Shown here piece after piece: positions 1 through 9,982 of a stretch of 64,000 nucleotides of DNA. A program made the position numbers and the translations under genes. The notes under the pieces are model-generated. The model did not search any database and was not told where the DNA came from. It saw nothing but the letters and a program-made list of their open reading frames with translations. The stretch's first letter is position 1, and each line of letters opens with the position of its first letter. Origin of the DNA: an uncultured Ruminococcus sp. (GTDB taxonomy: Bacteria; Bacillota; Clostridia; Lachnospirales; Lachnospiraceae); the NCBI GenBank assembly GCA_904377845.1, contig CAJFGR010000003.1:94025-158024 (forward strand), in the 5' to 3' direction.

Positions 1-2
1 AC

Positions 3-119
3 GGGACCTATCTTAATGGAGAACGGATCGACCGGCCGATTGTGATACAGAGGGATGATATCATTGGCGTCGGCGAAACAAGGCTGGAGATTCAGAGAAT
101 ACTCAGAGAAAGTGAATAA
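3..119 (+). CDS. C-terminal end of an FHA-domain protein (5' truncated by window)
   Basis: Frame 3 reads GTYLNGERIDRPIVIQRDDIIGVGETRLEIQRILRESE*; NGTYLNGERI...GD.I.vG.trl is typical of an FHA domain C-terminus. Confidence 0.65.
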   Translation, partial: GTYLNGERIDRPIVIQRDDIIGVGETRLEIQRILRESE

Positions 120-148
120 CAGAACAGAATAACGGGAAAATTACAGAG

Positions 149-182
149 AATCGTCCGATCCGGAGAAGGAGCGGACGATTTG
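149..182 (+). terminator. Putative hairpin/terminator after FHA gene
   Basis: AATCGTCCG (149-157) pairs with CGGACGATT (172-180); short T run. Confidence 0.4.
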
Positions 183-251
183 TGCTTATGGAACGGATTG
201 TTTTAAAATGCATATAATAGCCATATAATGTCTTCCGGGAGTGAATATTTC

Positions 252-731
252 ATGGACGCAAAAATGCCCTACTATATGGCATATCCGATGCCTTTTTCTT
301 ACGATGACGAGAGAACGGAACGGATGGATTTTGAATATCTCAAGAGTATGTACCCTGATGCGGCAAAACGTATTATGCCTTACGTAGAAGAGGAGTGTGA
401 CCGGATGGAGTATGAAAACAGCATGGTTTTTGACCAGTATCCGGATAAACTGCAGCTGAAGCTTATGTGCAGAAGAGTATATGACAATGTCAGAAAACAT
501 GAGAGAATGTTTGCAGAGGAGGAGCAGAGCCTTAATTCTGATGCCGGACAGGAGCACTGCTTGGCGGTAAACAGCCGGACGGATGAGAACCGCGGACAGT
601 GCTCCGGCAGGAACTGTGGCCGGGCAGGTGCCGGTATCCTGTCGCTGCGTGATTTTATAGAAGTCATGCTTTATCAGGAGCTTTATAAACGCAGGTGTGA
701 TCACAGGAGAAGATGCAGGAGATTTTACTAA
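252..731 (+). CDS. Hypothetical protein (MDAKMPYYMAYPMPF...)
   Basis: ORF 228-731, ATG at 252 most plausible; no confident domain. Confidence 0.55.
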   Translation: MDAKMPYYMAYPMPFSYDDERTERMDFEYLKSMYPDAAKRIMPYVEEECDRMEYENSMVFDQYPDKLQLKLMCRRVYDNVRKHERMFAEEEQSLNSDAGQEHCLAVNSRTDENRGQCSGRNCGRAGAGILSLRDFIEVMLYQELYKRRCDHRRRCRRFY

Positions 732-839
732 TGGGAGGATCCATGGTATAATCTCCCTGTATGTAATTTGAACCGCCGGGGCGGTTCCAGCTGACATTTA
801 GAGATTATGGAAAAATACGAAATGAAGAGAGAACATGAT

Positions 840-1400
840 ATGAAGAAAAATCTGATATTTATCGGTATGCCGGCGGTGGGAAAGAGCACGGTCGGCATCG
901 TAGTTGCAAAACGTCTGGGGATGAGGTTTATTGATACCGATCTTCTGATTCAGGAGCAGGAAGGGAAGCTTCTGCGCGAGATCATTGCCGAGGAGGGGGA
1001 AGAGGGCTTTCTCAAGATTGAAAATCAGGTAAACGCGTCCGTTAAGGCAAAAAATGCGGTTATATCGCCGGGGGGCAGTGTGATCTACTGCAGAGAGGCT
1101 ATGAAACATTATAAAAAAATCGGGACGGTCGTATATTTAAAGGCGTCTTATCAGACAATAAAAAAGCGGATCAGAAATCCGAAAAAGCGCGGCGTCGTAC
1201 TTAAAGAGGGACAGTCGCTGAGAGATCTTTATTATGAGAGAGTGCCGTATTTCGAAAAATATGCTGATATAACTGTGTGCGAAGACGGATGCTGCATAGA
1301 AGATACGATAAAAAATGTACTGAATGCGGTAAAAAAGTATAGAAAAACAACGGAATTCCGGAAAAAACTTGACAATGCACCGAAGAGCAAACTAAAATAA
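840..1400 (+). CDS. aroK: Shikimate kinase
   Basis: MKKNLIFIGMPAVGKSTVG Walker A, FIDTD motif, GGSVIY. Confidence 0.88.
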   Translation: MKKNLIFIGMPAVGKSTVGIVVAKRLGMRFIDTDLLIQEQEGKLLREIIAEEGEEGFLKIENQVNASVKAKNAVISPGGSVIYCREAMKHYKKIGTVVYLKASYQTIKKRIRNPKKRGVVLKEGQSLRDLYYERVPYFEKYADITVCEDGCCIEDTIKNVLNAVKKYRKTTEFRKKLDNAPKSKLK

Positions 1401-1596
1401 GACTTTGGGCAGAAAAGTCGAAGCCCGTATGGACGGCTTCTGCAGCGAAAAAGGAATTTAAAAACAGCAGGTTATGTGATATAATACATTCGTGGGTGCA
1501 GTCTACTGCAATTCCCTTGCACAGACGTAAGCGACAAACATTAAGATACAGAGGGGACATACGAATAAGATAATAAGATCGAGGTCGAGGTGCAAA

Positions 1597-2889
1597 ATGG
1601 AGCAATATATTATTAAGGGCGGTAATCCGCTTGTGGGAGAAGTGGAGATCGGCGGTGCCAAAAATGCAGCGCTTGCCATACTGGCAGCGGCAATCATGAC
1701 GGACGAGACAGTCCTGATCGAGAACCTGCCGGATGTGAATGACATCAATGTAATGCTTGAGGCGATCAGCGAGATCGGCGCAATGGTTCAGCGCATTGAC
1801 AGACATACAGTTAAGATAAACGGAAGTACGATTGGTGATTTCAATATTGAATATGATTATATTAAGAAGATAAGAGCTTCCTATTATCTGCTCGGAGCTC
1901 TGCTCGGAAAGTATAAAAGGGCGGAAGTGGCTCTCCCGGGCGGATGCAATATCGGAAGCAGACCGATTGACCAGCATCTGAAAGGATTCCGTGCACTGGG
2001 AGCGGATGTGGACATTGAACACGGCAAGATCGTGGCAGAGGCGGATTATTTGCGCGGCACACATCTCTATTTTGATGTTGTGAGCGTCGGCGCGACAATC
2101 AACGTCATGATGGCGGCAGCAATGTCCGAGGGGCTTACCATTATGGAAAATGTGGCAAAAGAACCTCATGTCGTGGACGTAGCAAACTTCCTTAACAGTA
2201 TGGGTGCGAATATCAGAGGAGCAGGGACTGATGTAATCAAGATCAGAGGAGTGCATTCCCTGCACAAGACAGAGTATTCCATTATTCCGGATCAGATCGA
2301 GGCCGGCACATTTATGTTTGCAGCGGCAGCGACAAAAGGAGATGTAACCGTTCTGAACGTAATTCCGAAACATCTCGATGCGACCATATCCAAACTTATA
2401 GATATCGGATGTGAAGTGGAGGAATTTGATGATGCGGTGCGTGTTGTGGCAAAAGGAAGGCTGAGAAGCACGCAGGTAAAGACTCTTCCGTATCCGGGTT
2501 ATCCGACGGATATGCAGCCCCAGATCGGCGTTGTTCTGGCGTTGGCAAAGGGTACGAGCACCATTACGGAAAGTATCTTTGAGAACCGCTTTAAATATCT
2601 CGGAGAACTGGCACGTATGGGAGCACAGGTAAAAGTTGAAGGCAATTCCGCTACGATCGAGGGAATCGAGAGATTCTCCGGAGCGCGGGTGAGTGCGCCC
2701 GATCTCAGGGCAGGTGCTGCACTGTGCATCGCCGGACTTGCGGCTGACGGAATTACGATCGTAGACGATATCGTTTATATCCAGAGGGGGTATGAGAGAT
2801 TTGAAGAGAAGCTCAGAAGTCTTGGAGGTATAATCGAAAAAGTTACGAGCGAGAAAGAGATTCAGAAGTTTAAACTGAAAGTAGGATAA
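1597..2889 (+). CDS. murA: UDP-N-acetylglucosamine 1-carboxyvinyltransferase
   Basis: IKGGNPLVGEVEIGGAKNAALAILAAAIMTDE..., full-length EPSP synthase family protein. Confidence 0.95.
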   Translation: MEQYIIKGGNPLVGEVEIGGAKNAALAILAAAIMTDETVLIENLPDVNDINVMLEAISEIGAMVQRIDRHTVKINGSTIGDFNIEYDYIKKIRASYYLLGALLGKYKRAEVALPGGCNIGSRPIDQHLKGFRALGADVDIEHGKIVAEADYLRGTHLYFDVVSVGATINVMMAAAMSEGLTIMENVAKEPHVVDVANFLNSMGANIRGAGTDVIKIRGVHSLHKTEYSIIPDQIEAGTFMFAAAATKGDVTVLNVIPKHLDATISKLIDIGCEVEEFDDAVRVVAKGRLRSTQVKTLPYPGYPTDMQPQIGVVLALAKGTSTITESIFENRFKYLGELARMGAQVKVEGNSATIEGIERFSGARVSAPDLRAGAALCIAGLAADGITIVDDIVYIQRGYERFEEKLRSLGGIIEKVTSEKEIQKFKLKVG

Positions 2890-2968
2890 AAATTATAAAT
2901 ACTATTGACATTTCTCCGCATACGCGGTAAAGTTTCTTACTGGAACAAAATTAAATTATTAAAACTTT

Positions 2969-3070
2969 CTCTTATTCAGAGCAGTGGAGATACAAAGGAT
3001 CTGTGAAGCTGCGGCAACCCCTTATATGGAAGGTGCCAACCTGAGCGAGTGATCGAACAATAAGAGGATT
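2969..3070 (+). ncRNA. SAM-I (S-box) riboswitch
   Basis: CTCTTATTCAGAGCAGTGGAG...TGAAGCTGCGGCAACC...AAGGTGCCAACCTGAGCGA...AATAAGAGGA; P1 pairs CTCTTATT with AATAAGAG; directly upstream of metK. Confidence 0.92.
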
Positions 3071-3086
3071 GTAGCGATAAATATCG

Positions 3087-3117
3087 GCAGTCCGCTTTGC
3101 GGACTGCTTTCTTTTTC
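3087..3117 (+). terminator. Expression-platform terminator of SAM riboswitch
   Basis: GCAGTCCGCTTTGCGGACTGC followed by TTTCTTTTT. Confidence 0.85.
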
Positions 3118-3252
3118 CGTTTGGCAAAGGTTGCCTGCACCGGAAGAATTTCGCCGGATGCCGGGCCGGACGGACGATCCAAAGGAGAAAGTTGGCCGGT
3201 TCTATGATGTATCCATAGTTGAGCCGGTGTACAGAGAAAGGAGTTTTATTGT

Positions 3253-4440
3253 ATGGAGAAGTTATTATTTACATCTGAGTCAGTTACCGAAGGACATCCG
3301 GACAAGATGTGCGACCAGATTTCTGACGCCATCCTGGATGCTCTTATGGAGCAGGATCCCATGAGCCGTGTTGCGTGTGAGACGTGCTGTACTACAGGTA
3401 TGGTAATGGTCATGGGAGAGATCACGACAAAGGCGTATGTTGATATCCCGAAGATCGTGCGCGACACAGTCCGTGAGATCGGATACACAAGAGGAAAATT
3501 CGGATTTGATGCAGACACCTGCGGTGTGATTACAACGATTGACGAGCAGTCTGCAGATATTGCACTGGGAGTGGATAAAGCTCTTGAGGCAAAGGAACAT
3601 ACAATGTCAGAGGATGATATTGAGGCGATCGGCGCGGGCGATCAGGGAATGATGTTCGGCTATGCATCCGACGAGACGGAAGAATATATGCCATATCCGA
3701 TCGCCATGGCACATAAGCTGGCACGTCAGCTCACAAAAGTGAGAAAAGACGGTACACTGCCGTATCTCCGTCCGGACGGAAAGACGCAGGTGACGGTGGA
3801 ATATGACGAGAATCATATGCCGAAGCGTCTGGATGCGGTCGTACTTTCCACTCAGCATGATCCGGATGTGACACAGGAGCAGATTCATGAGGATATTAAG
3901 AAATATGTCTTTGATGAAATCATTCCGGCTGATATGGTTGACGATGAGACTAAGTTCTTTATTAACCCGACGGGAAGATTTGTGATCGGCGGCCCGCATG
4001 GCGACAGCGGACTGACAGGCCGTAAGATCATTGTTGATACATACGGCGGCATGGCACGTCATGGCGGCGGTGCATTTTCAGGAAAAGACTGCACAAAGGT
4101 AGACCGTTCCGCAGCATATGCGGCACGTTATGCTACGAAGAATATTGTGGCTGCAGGGCTGGCAAAACGCTGCGAGATCCAGCTGTCCTACGCAATCGGG
4201 GTGGCACAGCCTACATCGATCTCTGCAGATACGTTCGGAACAGGTAAGGTTTCTGATGCGAAGCTTGTTGAGATTCTCCGAGAGAATTTTGATTTCCGTC
4301 CTGCAGGAATTATAAGAATGCTTGACCTGCGCAGACCGATTTACAAGCAGACGGCAGCGTACGGACATTTTGGCCGCACAGATCTGGATCTGCCGTGGGA
4401 GAAACTGGATAAGGTTGACGATTTGAAGAAATATTTGTAA
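3253..4440 (+). CDS. metK: S-adenosylmethionine synthetase
   Basis: [48 protein letters not shown]. Confidence 0.97.
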   Translation: MEKLLFTSESVTEGHPDKMCDQISDAILDALMEQDPMSRVACETCCTTGMVMVMGEITTKAYVDIPKIVRDTVREIGYTRGKFGFDADTCGVITTIDEQSADIALGVDKALEAKEHTMSEDDIEAIGAGDQGMMFGYASDETEEYMPYPIAMAHKLARQLTKVRKDGTLPYLRPDGKTQVTVEYDENHMPKRLDAVVLSTQHDPDVTQEQIHEDIKKYVFDEIIPADMVDDETKFFINPTGRFVIGGPHGDSGLTGRKIIVDTYGGMARHGGGAFSGKDCTKVDRSAAYAARYATKNIVAAGLAKRCEIQLSYAIGVAQPTSISADTFGTGKVSDAKLVEILRENFDFRPAGIIRMLDLRRPIYKQTAAYGHFGRTDLDLPWEKLDKVDDLKKYL

Positions 4441-4519
4441 AATATTCTGATAGCAGTCGTCAAAAGTACCGGGTGCTTTTGTAAAGGTGCCCGGTATTTT
4501 TATGAGAAAGGAGTGTTCG

Positions 4520-5575
4520 ATGAAACTCAGGACAAAACTGGTTATTGTGTTTCTGGCAGTTATGATCCTGCCGATGATCTTTATGACTGTTGCCGTGAAT
4601 ACTATCGGAACCGGTGAGGCAAATGAGATCCAGCAGCTGTATATGATCCTTGTATGTATTACGACAGGGCTGCTCATTTACTGGATCTACCGTTCTGTAT
4701 CTGTTCCGCTGACCAAGCTGCAGAGAGCGGCCCGCAATATCAAAGAGGGAAATCTGGATTTCGAGATCCGGCAGGAGTCTGATGATGAGATCGGACAGCT
4801 GTGTCAGGATTTTGAGGAGATGCGCCTGCGTCTGAAGGCGAACGCGGAGGAAAAGGTTCAGTTTGACCGGGAAAATAAGGAGCTTATCAGTAATATTTCT
4901 CATGATCTGAAAACGCCGATTACCGCAATCAAGGGATATGTGGAAGGAATCATGGACGGTGTGGCGGATACGCCGGAAAAGATGGACAGATATATCAAGA
5001 CCATATATAATAAGGCTAATGAGATGGATCTTCTTATTAATGAGCTGACGCTGTATTCCAAGATCGATACGAACAGGATCCCGTATAATTTTGCAACGAT
5101 CTCTGCGAAAGAGTACTTTGAAGACTGTGCGGAGGATCTTCACATGGAGCTGGAGGCGAAGGGCGTGTCTTTCAGCTACCGCAATGCCATGGAGGAGGAC
5201 TGCAAAGTGATCGTAGATCCGGAGCAGCTCAGAAGAGTCATCAACAACATCGTATCAAATTCCCTGAAATACATGGATAAACCGAAGGGAAAGATTACGA
5301 TGGAGGTAAAGGATGTGGGAGATTTCGTCCAGATCGAGCTGGGCGACAATGGAAAGGGAATCGCGGCGAAAGATCTGCCGTATATTTTCGACAGGTTCTA
5401 CCGGACGGACGCATCGAGAAATTCGTCCAAGGGCGGAAGCGGTATCGGGCTTTCTATTGTAAAAAAGATCGTCGAGGAGCACGGAGGCAATATCTGGGCC
5501 ACCAGTGAAGAGGGCGCTGGTACGACAATGTATTTTGTAATCAGAAAATATCAGGAGGTACCGATTGATGAGTAA
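4520..5575 (+). CDS. HAMP-domain sensor histidine kinase
   Basis: HAMP region, NISHDLKTPITAIKGYVEGI H-box, DNGKGI, GGSGIGLSIVKKIVEEHGG; RBS GAAAGGAG before ATG 4520. Confidence 0.93.
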   Translation: MKLRTKLVIVFLAVMILPMIFMTVAVNTIGTGEANEIQQLYMILVCITTGLLIYWIYRSVSVPLTKLQRAARNIKEGNLDFEIRQESDDEIGQLCQDFEEMRLRLKANAEEKVQFDRENKELISNISHDLKTPITAIKGYVEGIMDGVADTPEKMDRYIKTIYNKANEMDLLINELTLYSKIDTNRIPYNFATISAKEYFEDCAEDLHMELEAKGVSFSYRNAMEEDCKVIVDPEQLRRVINNIVSNSLKYMDKPKGKITMEVKDVGDFVQIELGDNGKGIAAKDLPYIFDRFYRTDASRNSSKGGSGIGLSIVKKIVEEHGGNIWATSEEGAGTTMYFVIRKYQEVPIDE

Positions 5576-6260
5576 GCGTATTTTGATCGTGGAAGATGAG
5601 GAGAGCATTGCTGATCTTGAAAAAGACTATCTGGAACTGAGCAGCTTCGAGGTGGAAGTGGCAAATGACGGAGAGACCGGGCTTAAAAAAGGCCTTGAAG
5701 GCGACTTTGACCTGATTATTCTTGACCTGATGCTTCCGGGTGTGGACGGGTTTGAGATCTGCCGCCAGATCAGAGACAAGAAGAACACGCCGATTATTAT
5801 GGTATCAGCGAAGAAAGATGATATCGACAAGATCAGGGGACTGGGCCTTGGAGCGGATGACTATATGACCAAACCGTTCAGCCCGAGTGAGCTGGTTGCA
5901 CGAGTGAAAGCCCATCTTGCGAGATACGAAAGGCTGATCGGAAGTAATGTGGAGGAAAATAAAGTCATCGAGATCCGCGGTCTTAAGATTGATACGACGG
6001 CCCGGCGCGTATGGGTGAACGGCGAGGAGAAGTCATTTACAACAAAAGAATTTGATCTCCTGACGTTTCTTGCCAGTCATCCGAACCACGTGTACACAAA
6101 GGAAGAGCTCTTCCGCGAGATCTGGGATATGGAGTCTATCGGGGATATTGCCACGGTGACTGTGCATATCAAGAAGATCAGAGAGAAGATCGAGTACGAT
6201 ACATCACATCCGCAGTATATTGAGACGATCTGGGGTGTGGGATACCGGTTTAAAGTATAA
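5568..6260 (+). CDS. OmpR/PhoB-family response regulator
   Basis: RILIVEDEESIADLEKDYLEL...DLIILDLMLPGVDGF receiver plus winged helix; overlaps the kinase stop. Confidence 0.94.
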   Translation: MSKRILIVEDEESIADLEKDYLELSSFEVEVANDGETGLKKGLEGDFDLIILDLMLPGVDGFEICRQIRDKKNTPIIMVSAKKDDIDKIRGLGLGADDYMTKPFSPSELVARVKAHLARYERLIGSNVEENKVIEIRGLKIDTTARRVWVNGEEKSFTTKEFDLLTFLASHPNHVYTKEELFREIWDMESIGDIATVTVHIKKIREKIEYDTSHPQYIETIWGVGYRFKV

Positions 6261-6281
6261 AGCAAAATAAAACAGACATCT

Positions 6282-6330
6282 GCCGTCCGGCAATACCAGC
6301 ATGGTATACACCGGATGGCTTTTTTATTTT
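6282..6330 (+). terminator. Rho-independent terminator
   Basis: GCCGTCCGG...CCGGATGGC with inner ATACCAGCATGGTAT hairpin, then TTTTTTATTTTT. Confidence 0.8.
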
Positions 6331-6433
6331 TATGAAAAGTGTAACAGTTTACAGGGCCGGAATGTTATATTAGTAGAAGAAATCCTATACAGAAGAATGG
6401 AAATAAGCGTTGTCGGGCAAAGGGGGTGAGGGC

Positions 6434-6961
6434 TTGGAAAAGGAACTGCTGGAAGAGCTGTATCACAGATACGGACAGGAAATATACAGATATTTATATG
6501 CTATATGTAGAAACAGGCTTATGGCCGAAGATATCATGCAGGACGTATTCTGCAAAGCCCTCATCTCGCTTCCATCAAGCCATGTAAATGCCCGGGCGTG
6601 GCTCTATATGGTGGGCAGAAATCTTCTGCTCAATGAAATGAAAAAACAGAAAAGGCAGATATATTCGGAAGAGCCGGAAAAAAGGGCGACAGACAGAATA
6701 AGAGGTTTTGATGGTGTATCCGAAGGGAATCCGGAAGAAGAGACGATTAAGAAAGAGGAACGCGAAATTCTAAGACAGGCGCTCCTCATGCTTGATATAA
6801 GGAAAAGGGAGATCCTGGTTTTGAGCTATTTTGAACATTTTACGCTGAAGGAGGCGGCTGTGATCATGGGCATATCCTATGAAAATGCAAGGATATTGAG
6901 TATGCGGGCGAAGAGAGAACTGCGGAGGATAATGGAGGTGAACGGTTATGAAGTATCATGA
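6434..6961 (+). CDS. RNA polymerase sigma factor, sigma-70/ECF family
   Basis: ELYHRYGQEIYRYLYAICRNRLMAEDIMQDVFCKAL sigma2; REILVLSYFEHFTLKEAAVIMGISYENARI sigma4; TTG start with RBS inferred. Confidence 0.85.
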   Translation: MEKELLEELYHRYGQEIYRYLYAICRNRLMAEDIMQDVFCKALISLPSSHVNARAWLYMVGRNLLLNEMKKQKRQIYSEEPEKRATDRIRGFDGVSEGNPEEETIKKEEREILRQALLMLDIRKREILVLSYFEHFTLKEAAVIMGISYENARILSMRAKRELRRIMEVNGYEVS

Positions 6962-8207
6962 ATTACTGGAGCTTTATAAAAAGAAGAAACTCGGAGAAGA
7001 GCAGAGGGAGATGGTGGAACAGGATATCGAACGGCACGAGGCCATCAGCGAGTATCTGTTTGAAAAGGAAGAGGAGAACATTTTACGGGCTTCCGGGGAA
7101 ATGCCGGAAGAATCTGAGACACAGCTCACTAAAAAAGAAAAAAATGCGTCAGATGATTTCACAAAGCGTGTAAACCGCGCGATCCGGCGGGCGTTCCTGA
7201 AGATGGGAGCGGCAGTCTGCGCCGTGACACTGGTCATTGTCCTTCTGGTGCTGTTTGTTCTCCCTCACGCTGTCTCAACGTTTTATTATGATCCGGGCCG
7301 GATTGTGGGCAAAAACAGCTCTGGAGGGACGACGAACCAGATGAGCCTCGATCTGGCGGTGTATACGGAACTCGCACTGCCGGGCACATACAGGGATGAT
7401 GTACAGGTGGAAGACAGGGGGTACGGAAACTATGATATCAATATCTATCAAAGCGTGAGCAGGAGTGGGGAATTTCATCATGTGGCAGGCAGGGTGGAAA
7501 AGGACACACTCAGGCTGTATGATCCTAATCTGTTTAACATATCGGCATCCAATGTATTCGGCTGGTTCCAGATGAATATGGATTATGACGGAACATTGAC
7601 ACAACTGGCAGAAAACAGCCAGGGAGATTTATTCTATACCCCGGAAAGCAATGAGCAGTCTGCAGAATATCTGAATCTATTGGATGACAATAAATATTAT
7701 CTGGCATATGTGACATTGGATCGGATTCTCTCTTATGATGACTTTATCAGCTTCACGGAGAACTACTCGGAACAGGCGGCGGATATCTGGTGTGTGCCGC
7801 GGACGGCGGAGGATTCCTATATGCCCGTCGGACGACCTGCGAATCTGGGATTTTATATCCGGCTGGGACAGTCTTCGATGCTGGAGTGGGATCGAGAGAA
7901 ATATCCGGATCTGATACTCTGGTCTTTTGATGATCCATCAGAATGGGATGAAGCTGAGGAGAAGATAAAAGATGAAACATTTGCGGCGGAGCACTTTGCC
8001 GTCATGCTGGACTATATGTCTGAACAGGATGAATTCCTCGGAATGGTGGGGCAGCAGGCGGGGGAAAAGTACGCTGAGGCTGCAGACTATATCCGGGAAA
8101 ACGGACTGCAGGTCTATGGGTTTGCCTGTGTGGCTGACAAAGAGACGCTGCTGGAGCTGAATGCGGAAGAAGCGGTGTTTGGAATTCGTACCGAAGATGC
8201 CGGTTAA
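6948..8207 (+). CDS. Putative membrane anti-sigma factor partner
   Basis: Overlaps sigma gene; cytoplasmic N-terminus, single TM (MGAAVCAVTLVIVLLVLFVLP), extracytoplasmic C-terminal domain. Confidence 0.7.
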   Translation: MKYHELLELYKKKKLGEEQREMVEQDIERHEAISEYLFEKEEENILRASGEMPEESETQLTKKEKNASDDFTKRVNRAIRRAFLKMGAAVCAVTLVIVLLVLFVLPHAVSTFYYDPGRIVGKNSSGGTTNQMSLDLAVYTELALPGTYRDDVQVEDRGYGNYDINIYQSVSRSGEFHHVAGRVEKDTLRLYDPNLFNISASNVFGWFQMNMDYDGTLTQLAENSQGDLFYTPESNEQSAEYLNLLDDNKYYLAYVTLDRILSYDDFISFTENYSEQAADIWCVPRTAEDSYMPVGRPANLGFYIRLGQSSMLEWDREKYPDLILWSFDDPSEWDEAEEKIKDETFAAEHFAVMLDYMSEQDEFLGMVGQQAGEKYAEAADYIRENGLQVYGFACVADKETLLELNAEEAVFGIRTEDAG

Positions 8208-8213
8208 TTTTAC

Positions 8214-8266
8214 TTGACAAATATATCATCTCACGATATATTATAATATATCATTTAACGATATAT
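8214..8266 (+). promoter_or_regulatory. Promoter with two tandem dyads, candidate PadR operator
   Basis: TTGACA at 8214; ATATATC-N7-GATATAT at 8221-8241 and again at 8246-8266. Confidence 0.6.
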
Positions 8267-8321
8267 CGGAAGACGAAAAACAATTTACTGGTTTTAGAGA
8301 ATTCCAGCAGAAAGGGGTGGG

Positions 8322-8657
8322 ATGATGTCAGAAAAAGAAACACCGTTGACAGAAGCGTTTTTCTATATTTTACTGGCGCTCAGGCGGCCGAACCACGGTT
8401 ACGGTGTTATTCAGGAAGTGGAGGAACTGACGAAAGGCCGGGTGGTTCTCGGCGCCGGCACACTGTACGGAGCGCTGCAGACTATGCAGAAGAGAGGCTG
8501 GATCAGGATCTACAGTCAGGATACGGAATCAAGGAAAAAGAAAGAGTATATTATCACAGATACAGGACGGAGTGTATTTGAAGCCGAAAGAAACCGGCTC
8601 GCGGAACTGCTTGACAATGCAAAGCTCATGGAGGTGGAGGGCGATGATCAGATTTAG
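8322..8657 (+). CDS. PadR-family transcriptional regulator
   Basis: LTEAFFYILLALRRPNHGYGVIQEVEELTKGRVVLGAGTLYGALQTMQKRGWI. Confidence 0.92.
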   Translation: MMSEKETPLTEAFFYILLALRRPNHGYGVIQEVEELTKGRVVLGAGTLYGALQTMQKRGWIRIYSQDTESRKKKEYIITDTGRSVFEAERNRLAELLDNAKLMEVEGDDQI

Positions 8658-9336
8658 ACTGTATTTTGATAAAGATAAAGAAACTGCATGGCTCAATGAG
8701 ATGTCCGGGCGAGGATGGGCGATGAATGGATTTTTTGCAGGTTTCTACAGATTTGAAAAGTGTGATCCGGGAGAGTATATATATCAGATTGATTTTGGGG
8801 ATGAAATGTATCATGTCAGCGATGAATATCGCGGATTAATGGAAGATATTGGTGCCGAGATCGTTACACTTTGGGGCTACTGGATCATTTTACGAAAGAA
8901 AGCGGCGGACGGACCGTTTGAGCTGTACACGGATCCTGAATCAATGATTGAGCATTACACGAAAATACGCAGAATGTTTAAAGCCGTGACTATTCTGGAA
9001 CTGGTAGGACTGTTCATAGAGGTCGGATGCGGGATGGCCGGAAATATGTTCGGCTGGGCATTTGCCGTCCTTATCGCGGCATTGGTTCTCGTATGTATAA
9101 ATGCGGTGATACGGACTAATGAAGTAATTGCAGAATTAGAGGAACAAAAGAACGGGATTGCGGCAGAAAAGAATAGCAGATATATTTCCGTACTGCTTCC
9201 GATCGGGCTTTTGATCAACAGCGGTATGATTATGATAGAGGAATCAGTCTCATCGTTTATCAGTTATCCGGTGCACATTTTCGCAATCATTATGATGGCT
9301 GCAGGTCTCGTACAGACGATGCGAAAGAGGAGTTAA
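8644..9336 (+). CDS. DUF2812-family membrane protein
   Basis: MIRFRLYFDKDKETAWLNEMSGRGWAMNGFFAGFYRFEKCDPGEYIYQIDF; TM segments; overlaps padR end. Confidence 0.85.
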   Translation: MIRFRLYFDKDKETAWLNEMSGRGWAMNGFFAGFYRFEKCDPGEYIYQIDFGDEMYHVSDEYRGLMEDIGAEIVTLWGYWIILRKKAADGPFELYTDPESMIEHYTKIRRMFKAVTILELVGLFIEVGCGMAGNMFGWAFAVLIAALVLVCINAVIRTNEVIAELEEQKNGIAAEKNSRYISVLLPIGLLINSGMIMIEESVSSFISYPVHIFAIIMMAAGLVQTMRKRS

Positions 9337-9360
9337 GCGGGAACAGAAGGAGGAGTCATA

Positions 9361-9927
9361 ATGCGTAAAAATCTTGGAGCCAATCCGTATGTGTATCCCC
9401 AGCCGGTGCTGATCGTGGCGACCTACGGTGAGGATGGAACTGTTGATGCAATGAACGTGGCCTATGGCGGAATCGTGAATTCCAACCGTATCCAGATCAA
9501 TATCGGCGTGCGGCACAAAACATCGGACAATATCAAGCTGAGAAATGCGTTTACAGTAGGGATTGCGGACGAGAAAAATCTTGTGGCGGCAGATTATGTG
9601 GGGATCGTCTCCGGACATGACGTGCCGGATAAGATTGAAAAATCAGGTTTTCATACGGTAAAGAGTGAGTTTGTGGATGCTCCGGTGATCGAAGAACTTC
9701 CGATCTCGCTTGAGTGTAAAGTGGAGGAGATTAATCAGTACAATGCCACGCTTCGTATTGTGGCAGAGATCGTTAATGTGAGCGCAGATGAAAATATTCT
9801 GGACGGAGACGGGAAGATTGATCCGGAGAAGCTTCATGCCATATCTTATGATCCTGCAAATCATACTTATCTGAGAGTGGGAGGAAAGGCAGGCACTGCA
9901 TTTTTGGACGGAAACAAACTGAAATAA
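9361..9927 (+). CDS. Flavin reductase family protein
   Basis: YPQPVLIVATYGEDGTVDAMNVAYGGIVNSNRIQINIGVRHKTSDNI. Confidence 0.85.
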   Translation: MRKNLGANPYVYPQPVLIVATYGEDGTVDAMNVAYGGIVNSNRIQINIGVRHKTSDNIKLRNAFTVGIADEKNLVAADYVGIVSGHDVPDKIEKSGFHTVKSEFVDAPVIEELPISLECKVEEINQYNATLRIVAEIVNVSADENILDGDGKIDPEKLHAISYDPANHTYLRVGGKAGTAFLDGNKLK

Positions 9928-9934
9928 TAAGAAA

Positions 9935-9982
9935 CGGCAGGCTGTTCCGGCATATTTACACCGGACTGCCTGCCTCTTTTAA
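9935..9982. terminator. Hairpin between convergent genes
   Basis: GGCAGGCTGTTCCGG...CCGGACTGCCTGCC. Confidence 0.5.

Noticed and set aside
1201-2373. 390-aa minus-strand ORF opposite murA
   Set aside because: Antisense of a clearly coding murA; Cys/His-rich translation typical of a reverse-frame artefact
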